Shown piece after piece: positions 1 through 5,348 of a stretch of 5,977 nt of DNA; positions within the stretch are counted from its first letter, which is position 1; the number at the start of each line of letters is the position of its first letter. Location of the stretch: the NCBI GenBank assembly GCA_937907485.1, contig CALESR010000207.1, positions 1 to 5,977 of the forward strand. Direction: 5' to 3'. Origin of the DNA: an uncultured Paracoccaceae bacterium (lineage in GTDB: Bacteria > Pseudomonadota > Alphaproteobacteria > Rhodobacterales > Rhodobacteraceae). The notes under the pieces are model-generated. The model worked only from the letters and a program-made list of their open reading frames with translations. It was not told the origin of the DNA and searched no databases. The position numbers and the translations under genes are program-made.

Positions 1-106
1 CACCCCGACTCCCGCCATCGACCACTCCCGTCTTGCAATCCCCGACGCATCACTGGATCGTGCGTGCAAGGGCGTTATATCGCACCCGAACGGCCAAACC
101 CAGACC

Positions 107-112
107 AGGAGA
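107..112 (+). promoter_or_regulatory. Ribosome binding site of the peroxiredoxin gene
   Basis: AGGAGA lies 8 nt before the ATG at 121 and only 2 nt before the alternative ATG at 115. The spacing favours 121 as the true start. An upstream in-frame GTG at 64 has no comparable site. The rest of the leader (1-106) shows no convincing promoter; TTATAT at 75-80 could pass for a -10 box, but nothing like a -35 box sits at the right distance. Confidence 0.7.
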
Positions 113-120
113 CCATGTTC

Positions 121-606
121 ATGACCATTTCCGAAGGCTCGCGCCTGCCCGATGCTACGCTCGTCAAGATGGGCGCCAATGGCCCCGAGCCTGTCAGTGT
201 CAAGGACCTGACCGCCGGGCGCAAAGTGGTGATCTTTGCGGTGCCGGGGGCCTTTACGCCGACCTGTCATTCCGCTCATGTGCCCGGCTTCATCGCCGCG
301 CGCGAGGCACTGGCCGCCAAGGGCGTCGATGAGATCATCTGCATTTCAGTCAATGACGCGCATGTCATGCGCCATTGGGGCGAGGCCACCGGTGCAACGG
401 CCGCCGGGATCACCCTGCTGGCCGACGGTATGGGCGAGTTCACCGAGAAGATGGGCATGGTCTTTGACGCCGCCGTCGTCGGGATGAAGGGTCGTTCGAA
501 GCGTTACGCGATGATGGTCGAAGACGGGGTCATCAAGGTCTGGCACCCCGAAACCACGCGCGGCTGCGAGGTTTCGGGCGGGGCAGCGATGGTCGCCGCG
601 CTGTAA
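121..606 (+). CDS. Peroxiredoxin, type II / Prx5-like (AhpC/TSA-Redoxin fold)
   Basis: This is a cytoplasmic thiol peroxidase of 161 aa that reduces H2O2 and organic hydroperoxides; reductant is usually glutathione/glutaredoxin or thioredoxin in this class. The active-site segment PGAFTPTC carries the peroxidatic Cys49, with Thr46 and Pro42 of the PxxxTxxC motif. Arg125 in GRSKRYAM is the conserved active-site arginine. Cys74 (IICISVND) lies 25 residues after Cys49, the spacing of the second cysteine in plant PrxII, and a third cysteine (Cys149, RGCEVSGG) sits near the C-terminus, where Prx5 proteins have their resolving cysteine. Length fits the family. The start at 121 is chosen from the Shine-Dalgarno spacing and because family members begin MTIS-like. 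There is no signal peptide and no fused glutaredoxin domain. The gene is monocistronic here and converges on the leftward operon. Family assignment is very secure; the physiological reductant is inferred. Confidence 0.96.
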   Translation: MTISEGSRLPDATLVKMGANGPEPVSVKDLTAGRKVVIFAVPGAFTPTCHSAHVPGFIAAREALAAKGVDEIICISVNDAHVMRHWGEATGATAAGITLLADGMGEFTEKMGMVFDAAVVGMKGRSKRYAMMVEDGVIKVWHPETTRGCEVSGGAAMVAAL

Positions 607-614
607 GGCAGCGG

Positions 615-635
615 GGGTGGGGTGAAGCCCCACCC
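615..635. terminator. Hairpin between convergent genes, likely bidirectional terminator or dispersed repeat
   Basis: GGGTGGGG (615-622) and CCCCACCC (628-635) form a perfect 8-bp stem around the 5-nt loop TGAAG. It fills most of the 28-bp gap between the peroxiredoxin stop and the pterin dehydratase stop, and its last base belongs to the latter's TAG. Neither strand has a proper T-run after the stem, so it is not a textbook intrinsic terminator. Position between two 3' ends suggests transcript end protection or termination in both directions. The minus-strand form, GTAGGGTGGGGC plus its mirror, resembles intergenic palindromes that recur in many bacterial genomes, but that resemblance is from memory. 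Confidence 0.6.
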
Positions 636-937
636 TACCGGAAAAATCGGTCCATCGCCTGCGCCAAGGCCTGATCGAGTTCGGTCAGCCCCTGTGCGTC
701 ATGCGTGGTCAGCGTGACCTCGACGCGGTTCCAGACATTCGACCATTCCGGGTGGTGATCGACCTTCTCGGCCTCCATCGCCACCCGTGTCATCCAGCCA
801 AAGGCTGCGCTGAAATCCTTGAAGCGAAAGGATTTGACCAGCGCCTCACGCCCTTCTGCCAGCGCCCAGCCTGCCGCCGACGCCTCAGCCAGCAGCGCCT
901 CGCGCGCCGCGCCCTCCAACCTCTTTGGACGCGCCAT
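635..937 (-). CDS. phhB: 4a-hydroxytetrahydrobiopterin (pterin-4a-carbinolamine) dehydratase
   Basis: This 100-aa protein dehydrates 4a-hydroxytetrahydropterin to quinonoid dihydropterin, recycling the cofactor of aromatic amino acid hydroxylases. The family's catalytic block is complete: EAEKVDHHPEW with His61, His62 and Pro63, followed by NRVEVTLTTHD with His79, then Asp88 in the GLTELDQALAQ helix. Length is typical for the PCD/DCoH family. The start at 937 gives MARPKRL and forms a TGATG junction with the stop of the upstream GST gene (1-nt overlap). AAGGA at 947-951 on the minus strand lies 9 nt upstream, inside the GST gene. A longer reading from 997 would overlap the GST and is not supported. 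It is the last gene of the leftward operon. No phenylalanine hydroxylase is visible nearby, so the pterin it serves is unknown; the symbol is given by family, not by pathway context. Confidence 0.94.
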   Translation of the reverse strand: MARPKRLEGAAREALLAEASAAGWALAEGREALVKSFRFKDFSAAFGWMTRVAMEAEKVDHHPEWSNVWNRVEVTLTTHDAQGLTELDQALAQAMDRFFR

Positions 938-1530
938 CAGCCCTGATCCTTGGCGATCCCGGCCAACCGCGCAGGGCGGTCCTTGAGCCGGTCCCAATAG
1001 GCAATAAAACTGGGCCGTTCGGGCATCGTCTTGAACATCATGCCCCAGCCGACCTGACTGCCAACATAGACATCCGCAGCGGTAAAGCGATCCCCGGCGA
1101 TATACGGGCTGGCCAGCAGCCGCTGTTCCAATGCCGCGATGGCATCGTCATACGAGCCGTAGCCGACCATGCCCTTGCGCTCGGGCGGGATGATGAAACC
1201 AAGGGCGTTGTTGACCACCGCCGCCTCGATCGGCCCGGCGGCAAAGAAAAGCCAGCGGTAATAGGCGGCGCGCTCGGGTGGCGTGGGGGCAAGGCCGGCC
1301 TGCGGAAAGGCTTCGGCCAGATAGGCGCAGATCGCCGCGACCTCGGTCACCACTTGCCCGTCATGCACGATGGCGGGCACCTTGCCCATCGGGTTGATCG
1401 CCAGATAGTCGGGCGATTTCATCGTGGTGCCATAGTCGAGCACATGCGTCACATAGGGTTGCCCGGTCTCTTCCAGCATCCAGCGAGCAATGGCACCGCG
1501 TGAGCGGGGGTTGGTGTAGAAGTCTATCAT
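937..1530 (-). CDS. Glutathione S-transferase family protein
   Basis: A 197-aa cytosolic GST with the usual two-domain layout. The N-terminal thioredoxin-like domain (about 1-75) starts FYTNPRSRG, with Ser10 in the place of the catalytic Ser/Cys. NPMGKVPA (46-53) holds the cis-Pro52 that binds glutathione. TEVAAICAYL (62-71) is the helix that grips the gamma-glutamyl end; Val64 stands where many GSTs have Ser, which I recall as common in this alphaproteobacterial subgroup. The helical C-terminal domain (about 85-197) contains AGDRFTAADVYVGS, the N-capping box that is diagnostic of the fold. The ATG shares ATGA with the stop of the upstream DUF482 gene. AGGAGG (minus strand 1535-1540) sits 4 nt before it, inside that gene's last codons. 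The 3' end overlaps the pterin dehydratase start by 1 nt. Substrate cannot be predicted. Glutathione conjugation or a reductive role are both possible. Confidence 0.94.
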   Translation of the reverse strand: MIDFYTNPRSRGAIARWMLEETGQPYVTHVLDYGTTMKSPDYLAINPMGKVPAIVHDGQVVTEVAAICAYLAEAFPQAGLAPTPPERAAYYRWLFFAAGPIEAAVVNNALGFIIPPERKGMVGYGSYDDAIAALEQRLLASPYIAGDRFTAADVYVGSQVGWGMMFKTMPERPSFIAYWDRLKDRPARLAGIAKDQG

Positions 1531-2693
1531 TCCGCCTCCTCAGGGGTTGGCCCGCGCCGGAATGGGCCGCAGGTTTCCAGTAGGGTCATCTCATCGCCGA
1601 TTGCCGCCGCCTCGGCCGCCAGATAGTCGGCCACTGCCGACTGGAACCGGGGATCGGTGAACCAGTGCAGCGAATGCACGGCGGCGGGCAGATAGCCGCG
1701 CGCAAGTTTGTGTTCGCCCTGCGCGCCAGCCTCGACCCGGGCCAGCCCATGCGCCAACGCCCAGTCGATCGCCTGATGATAGCACAGTTCGAAATGCAGG
1801 CAGGGGTGATCTTCGATACAGCCCCAATAGCGGCCAAAGAGCGTATCCTGCCCAATGAAGTTCAGCGCTCCGGCCACCGGGCGGCCCCCGCGTTCGGCCA
1901 GCACCAACAGGACATCATCGGCCATCGAGCGGTGAATCCGGTTAAAAAAATCTCGAGTCAGATAGGGACGCCCCCATTTGCGGCTGCCGGTGTCCTGATA
2001 GAAGGTCCAGAAGGCATCCCAATGCTGCGGCTGCAACTGATCGCCGGTCAGCGCGCGGATCGTGCCGCCGAACCCCTGCGCGACGGCGCGTTCGCGGCGG
2101 ATGGCTTTGCGCTTGCGCGAGGACAGCGCGGCGAGGAAGCCCTCGAAACTGCCGAAGCCCGCGTCAACCCAATGATATTGCGTGGTGATCCGGTGCAGAT
2201 ACCCCGTGTCACCTGCCAGTTTCGCCTCGTCCTCGGTGCAAAAGGTAACATGGGCCGAGGACAGGCCATTGCCCGCCGTCAGGTCCCGCAACTGTGCCAG
2301 CAGCACTGTGCGAAGCGTCGGATCGCCCAGCAGCCGGGGGCCGGTCGCTGGCGTAAAAGGCACTGCGCTTTGCAGCTTGGGGTAATATCGCCCGCCGGCA
2401 CGGGCCCAAGCCTCGGCAAAAGCGTGGTCAAAGATGTATTCGCCCTGACTGTGCGCCTTGACGTAAAGCGGCATAGCGCCGACCAGTCGCCCGCCGTTCC
2501 ACAGAGTCAGGTGCCGGGGATCCCAGCCCGTGCCCGGCCCGACTGAGCCTGACTCTTCGAGTGCCAACAGGAACCGATGCGTCGTGAAGGGGTCGCGCGG
2601 GCGGGAACCGGCCGGCACCGCGCTGCCCGCGCCGAGAGCGTCCCACTCGGCGGCGGCGATGCTGGCGATGGACTCGACAATCTGGACCTGCAC
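1527..2693 (-). CDS. FemAB-like / DUF482 GNAT-fold protein of unknown substrate (COG3146 type)
   Basis: A 388-aa cytoplasmic protein recognised by family hallmarks rather than by known function. FLLALEESGSVG (41-52) comes first, then PLYVKAHSQGEY (75-86), then YYPKLQSAVPFTP (103-115) followed by TGPRLL. The C-terminal half has SSRKRKAIRRER and then HFELCYHQAIDWAL and VEAGAQGEHKLARGY. Such proteins have a tandem GNAT-like fold related to FemA/FemB aminoacyl transferases and are often labelled peptidoglycan biosynthesis or N-acetyltransferase, but no substrate is established to my knowledge. The start is GTG at 2693 behind a weak GGGGGA. The frame is open upstream only as far as the stop of the phosphodiesterase gene (2742-2744), with no better start. 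It overlaps the next gene by ATGA. A run of seven T on the coding strand (1944-1950) encodes Phe249-Phe250 and is a possible slippage point. No signal peptide or membrane segment is seen. Confidence 0.88.
   Translation of the reverse strand: MQVQIVESIASIAAAEWDALGAGSAVPAGSRPRDPFTTHRFLLALEESGSVGPGTGWDPRHLTLWNGGRLVGAMPLYVKAHSQGEYIFDHAFAEAWARAGGRYYPKLQSAVPFTPATGPRLLGDPTLRTVLLAQLRDLTAGNGLSSAHVTFCTEDEAKLAGDTGYLHRITTQYHWVDAGFGSFEGFLAALSSRKRKAIRRERAVAQGFGGTIRALTGDQLQPQHWDAFWTFYQDTGSRKWGRPYLTRDFFNRIHRSMADDVLLVLAERGGRPVAGALNFIGQDTLFGRYWGCIEDHPCLHFELCYHQAIDWALAHGLARVEAGAQGEHKLARGYLPAAVHSLHWFTDPRFQSAVADYLAAEAAAIGDEMTLLETCGPFRRGPTPEEAE
1535..1540 (-). promoter_or_regulatory. Ribosome binding site of the GST gene
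   Basis: AGGAGG on the minus strand lies 4 nt before the GST ATG and is embedded in the last sense codons of the DUF482 gene. A strong site at an ATGA overlap suggests that the GST is translated both by coupling and by fresh initiation. It supports 1530 as the start. Confidence 0.7.
1944..1950 (-). other. T7 homopolymer in a coding sequence, slippage-prone
   Basis: The coding strand reads GAT TTT TTT AAC across residues 248-251 of the DUF482 protein. In RNA the heptamer U UUU UUU matches the shape of a -1 slippery site. A -1 ribosomal slip, or insertion of one U by polymerase, both make UAA the next codon. Either would yield a 250-aa product lacking the second half of the fold. Whether slippage happens is not shown. 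Confidence 0.45.
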
Positions 2694-2741
2694 GCGTTCC
2701 CCCTGCCCGAAACCGCAAAGCTGGCCGTCAGTCGGCGCGCG

Positions 2742-3524
2742 TCAAGGGCCAAAGGGCGCGAGATAGCGCTCGAAGGTAATGTTTTGCGCGATGCGACGGG
2801 CGGCAGTTTCGTCCTCGGGCGAGCGGATCGTCCAGCACAGCACCGCTGCACCTTGACTGCGCAACTCGGCGACACGCGGGCGCTCGAGATCGCGCCAATG
2901 ATGCGAGATGAAGCTGGCGCCGACCGCGTCGAAGTCGGCAATCGCCGCCAGCCCCAGCCGGTGCGCGGTCAGCTCGGGGCCCGCCTCGGCGGGAAAATCC
3001 TCGGCTGGAAAGGCATAGGTGGTCAAACCGCGCGGCACCTCGGGCGCCAGTCGGGCAATATGCGCAACCGAGGACGGATTGAAGGACATCACCGCGACAG
3101 GCCCGGCATAGCCCGACAAGGCCTGCGCCGTGGCTGCCTCCAGCCGGCCATCACTGGGCCCCATCACCCCGGTCTGATCCTTGATTTCGATCAGCAGGGG
3201 CACCCGCCCGCCGATGGTCGCCAGAACCTGTGTCAGGGTCGGCATCGCCTCGCCGCTGTCCTTGACGCGGATGCGCTGTAACTCGGCAGCGCTGCGGGCG
3301 TTGATCGGCCCTGTGTCATAGGTCAGCCGGTCGAGCATCTCATCGTGGAACACCATTGCGACGCCGTCGGCGCTGGGTTGCAGGTCGATTTCGATGCCGT
3401 AACCCCCTGCGATAGCAGCGCGAACCGCTGGGAGAGAATTTTCCGGTCGCCGGGCGCCCGCATCATGCAGCGCACGGTGGGCAATTGGCAGGCGCAGGAA
3501 ATCGGCAGGTAACTGCGGGCGCAT
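2742..3524 (-). CDS. Glycerophosphodiester phosphodiesterase (GDPD, UgpQ-like, cytoplasmic)
   Basis: A 260-aa TIM-barrel enzyme that hydrolyses glycerophosphodiesters (deacylated phospholipids) to sn-glycerol 3-phosphate and an alcohol, with a divalent metal. The catalytic set is intact: His16-Arg17 (IAHR), Glu28-Asn29-Ser30 (PENS), Glu45 and Asp47 (IEIDLQ), His60-Asp61 (VFHDE), and Glu113/Lys115 (LIEIK). The C-terminal strand motif appears as VLCWTIRSPED. There is no signal peptide, so the protein resembles cytoplasmic UgpQ rather than periplasmic GlpQ. The ATG shares one base with the ridA-type stop (TGATG) and only a weak GAG precedes it, so translation probably depends on coupling from the upstream gene. 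The downstream DUF482 gene begins after a 48-nt gap, in the same reading frame. Family is secure; the natural substrate (glycerophosphocholine, -ethanolamine or -glycerol) is not decided by the sequence. Confidence 0.95.
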   Translation of the reverse strand: MRPQLPADFLRLPIAHRALHDAGARRPENSLPAVRAAIAGGYGIEIDLQPSADGVAMVFHDEMLDRLTYDTGPINARSAAELQRIRVKDSGEAMPTLTQVLATIGGRVPLLIEIKDQTGVMGPSDGRLEAATAQALSGYAGPVAVMSFNPSSVAHIARLAPEVPRGLTTYAFPAEDFPAEAGPELTAHRLGLAAIADFDAVGASFISHHWRDLERPRVAELRSQGAAVLCWTIRSPEDETAARRIAQNITFERYLAPFGP

Positions 3525-3988
3525 CAGGCAATCTCGAAGATGGCTTCAATTTCGACCGCGACCCCCAATGGCAATGACGGCGCCCCAACTGCCGAGCGCG
3601 CGTGCCGCCCGGCTTCACCCAGCGCCGCCACCATCAGGTCCGATGCACCGTTGATGACCTTGGGCTGTTCGGTGAAATCGGCGGTGCAATTGACAAAGCC
3701 GGTCAGCTTGACCACCCGCTTCAGCCGGGTCAGATCGCCGCCGAGCGCCGCTTTGGCCTGCGCCAGCAGCGACAGTGCACAAGCCCGCGCCGCGAAGGCG
3801 CCCTCTTCGGTCGACAGATCCTCGCCCAGCGTGCCGGTGATCAGCGCACCATTGGCCTGGCTCACCTGCCCCGAGACATAGAGCATCGCGCCACTGATGA
3901 CGAATGGAACATAATTGGCCGCTGGAGCGGGGGCCGCAGGCAGCGCGAGGCCCAAGGCGGCAAGGCGGGATTCGACGGTCGTGGTCAT
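3524..3988 (-). CDS. RidA/YjgF/YER057c/UK114 family protein ('like_1' subgroup)
   Basis: A 154-aa member of the RidA superfamily. Characterised relatives hydrolyse reactive enamine/imine intermediates formed by PLP enzymes, protecting cells from 2-aminoacrylate damage. Visible hallmarks are NYVPFVISGAMLYVSGQ (25-41), VVKLTGFVN (92-100), a PKVINGASDL segment (109-118) and the C-terminal RHARSAVGAPSLP then VEIEAI (128-150). Arg131 matches the arginine that binds the substrate carboxylate in classical RidA. The N-terminal extension and GRHARSAVG place it in the slightly longer, less characterised subgroup, so deaminase activity is inferred. The start at 3988 is set by GGAG 7 nt upstream and by the family N-terminus (MTTTVESRLAALGL-like). 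An open frame continues upstream to 4258 but would run into the HlyD gene. This is probably the first gene of the operon; its stop overlaps the phosphodiesterase start. Confidence 0.93.
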   Translation of the reverse strand: MTTTVESRLAALGLALPAAPAPAANYVPFVISGAMLYVSGQVSQANGALITGTLGEDLSTEEGAFAARACALSLLAQAKAALGGDLTRLKRVVKLTGFVNCTADFTEQPKVINGASDLMVAALGEAGRHARSAVGAPSLPLGVAVEIEAIFEIA

Positions 3989-3995
3989 GGGTCTG

Positions 3996-3999
3996 CTCC
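3996..3999 (-). promoter_or_regulatory. Ribosome binding site of the RidA-family gene
   Basis: GGAG on the minus strand ends 7 nt before the ATG at 3988. This decides the start against the long upstream open frame. About 40 nt lie between this site and the hairpin on the HlyD stop. I see no clear -35/-10 pair there, so a promoter in the gap is presumed rather than observed. Confidence 0.6.
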
Positions 4000-4041
4000 G
4001 GTTTTCCGCCTGCAGGTAACCACGTCTGCGCCGAAACGGAA

Positions 4042-4060
4042 AGGCCCCGCGCGAGGGCCT
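4042..4060 (-). terminator. Intrinsic terminator-like hairpin at the end of the HlyD-family gene
   Basis: On the minus strand AGGCCC and GGGCCT form a 6-bp stem around a 7-nt GC-rich loop, followed directly by TTCCGTTTC, a broken T-tract. The upstream arm includes the last two bases of the TAG stop codon. Position exactly at the end of the ABC-HlyD unit and before the RidA-type start supports transcription termination there. The T-tract is weak, so partial read-through into the next operon is possible. Confidence 0.55.
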
Positions 4061-5348
4061 ATCGCTCACGCAGGGCGCGGCGCCAATGATCGGCAAGGGG
4101 CGCGACGAGATAGGCCAGCGCGGTGCGTTCGCCGGTGGCGATGAAGGCTTCGAGCGCCAGCCCGGGGGGCAGTGGACGCTCCGCCAGCACTGCCAGCGCG
4201 GCGTCGCCCAACCCGAGTTCGACACGGAAATAATGCGCGCCGCTGCGGTCGTCGGCAAAAGGTGCGGCGGAAATCGCCGCCACCCGGCCTTCTAGGTCGG
4301 GAAGGTTGCGGGCGCTCAGGGCCGGAAAGCGCAGCATCGCGGGCTGGCCGACATGCACATGGTCGATGTCGTCGGGCCGCACATGCGCGACCAGCAGAGG
4401 CACCGGCGCCGGGGCGAGGATCTGCATCACTTCGGCGCCGGGGCGCAAGACGGTGTCGGGCAGGGTTGCCGCCAACCCATGCACCACTCCGGCGACGGGC
4501 GCGCGCAACACCAGCCCTGCCAGACGGTCCCGCAGGAGCGCCGCGCGCGCAGCCAGTTCAAGCCGCCGCATCGCAGTGTCCGTGCGCAGTTCGGCCGCCT
4601 CGCGACGATGACGGTCAGCGAGGGCCTCAATTTGCAGATCTACCTCGGCAATGCGGCCAAGCAATTCGCCCTCGCGCGCCACCTCCCCGGCCTGTATCGA
4701 GGCCAGACGCGACGCTTCGCGCGCCAGGTCGATCACCCGGGATTCGGGCGCAAGCCCTTGATCACGCAGGGTTTGTAATCGAGTTCGCTCTGCATTGAGC
4801 AAGGCAACCTCTTGTGCGACAAGCGCCGTCTGATGCCCTGCCCCAGAAAGTTCAGCATGCGCCTGGCGCCGACGCTCGACAAGCTGGGCGCGGTCACGCG
4901 CGAGCGCCGCGCGCCGAGCCTCGAAAAGCCTGGCTTGGTCGGCCCAGAGTGCAAGACGCTCGGGAGGGCCGGACGGGTCGGGCGGCAGGGGGGCAAACGG
5001 CGCGCCGTCGCGCTCGGCGGTCAGCCGGGCCTCGCGGGCCTCGGCTTCGGCCGCCTGCGCCTCCACGAGGGCCAGTTCGGTCTCGACTGCGCGCGCCTCG
5101 AGGCGCAGCAACACTGCGCCAGCGGGCACTGCTTGCCCTTCGGCGACCAGAACCTCGGCGACAACCCCACCGTCGCGATGCTGAATCGAATGGCGTAGCG
5201 GTGCCGCGTCCACTTCGCCCGGCGCGATGACAGCACCGGTGATCGGCACTTGCGCGGCCCACAGCGAAACCCCGGCGGCCAGCATCAGGCACAGTGCCAC
5301 CCCGCGCCAAACCACCCGGCGGGCCGAGAGATCGGCCATTATGCTCAT
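4059..5348 (-). CDS. Type I secretion membrane fusion protein (HlyD/PrtE family periplasmic adaptor)
   Basis: A 429-aa adaptor that links an inner-membrane ABC exporter to a TolC-like outer-membrane channel. A short cytoplasmic N-terminus is followed by one membrane segment (about 14-32, VALCLMLAAGVSLWAA). The first lipoyl half-motif follows (53-84, HRDGGVVAEVLVAEGQAV), then a long Ala/Glu/Arg/Leu-rich coiled-coil hairpin (about 87-278), the second lipoyl half (281-291 onward, LRAPVAGVVHG) and a beta-barrel domain. The end, PPGLALEAFIATGERTALAYL...PL, is the characteristic C-terminus of the PrtE/HlyD type I subfamily and separates it from RND-type adaptors. Length fits this subfamily. The ATG at 5348 overlaps the ABC stop as ATGA, with GAGG 7 nt upstream; a second in-frame ATG at 5339 is less likely. 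The coupling with the ATPase gene says they work as one exporter. The cargo and the outer-membrane channel are not in view. Confidence 0.93.
   Translation of the reverse strand: MSIMADLSARRVVWRGVALCLMLAAGVSLWAAQVPITGAVIAPGEVDAAPLRHSIQHRDGGVVAEVLVAEGQAVPAGAVLLRLEARAVETELALVEAQAAEAEAREARLTAERDGAPFAPLPPDPSGPPERLALWADQARLFEARRAALARDRAQLVERRRQAHAELSGAGHQTALVAQEVALLNAERTRLQTLRDQGLAPESRVIDLAREASRLASIQAGEVAREGELLGRIAEVDLQIEALADRHRREAAELRTDTAMRRLELAARAALLRDRLAGLVLRAPVAGVVHGLAATLPDTVLRPGAEVMQILAPAPVPLLVAHVRPDDIDHVHVGQPAMLRFPALSARNLPDLEGRVAAISAAPFADDRSGAHYFRVELGLGDAALAVLAERPLPPGLALEAFIATGERTALAYLVAPLADHWRRALRER

Noticed and set aside
33..80. Possible sigma-70 promoter for the peroxiredoxin (TTGCAA at 33-38, TTATAT at 75-80)
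   Set aside because: The two boxes are 36 nt apart, far from the usual 16-18, and neither has a good partner at the right distance.
64..120. Longer peroxiredoxin starting at the GTG at 64 or the ATG at 115
   Set aside because: The AGGAGA at 107-112 would be inside the first option and only 2 nt from the second. Family members begin at the residue encoded at 121.
938..997. Upstream extension of the pterin dehydratase
   Set aside because: It lies inside the GST coding sequence and carries no family similarity. The TGATG junction and AAGGA site support the start at 937.
1665..2546. Long open frame on the plus strand opposite the DUF482 gene
   Set aside because: Antisense open frames are expected in GC-rich coding DNA. 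Its product is low in recognisable motifs, while the minus strand has strong family blocks throughout.
2577..3281. Plus-strand open frame opposite the phosphodiesterase and DUF482 genes
   Set aside because: It spans two well-supported minus-strand genes and a junction, has an arginine/glycine-rich composition typical of a shadow frame, and shows no motif.
3989..4258. N-terminal extension of the RidA-family frame
   Set aside because: It would overlap the HlyD-family coding sequence and the hairpin, has no family similarity, and the internal ATG at 3988 has a well-placed ribosome site.
4172..4798. Plus-strand open frames across the HlyD-family gene
   Set aside because: Arg/Pro/Ala-rich shadow products of a GC-rich coiled-coil gene; no ribosome site or domain was recognised.
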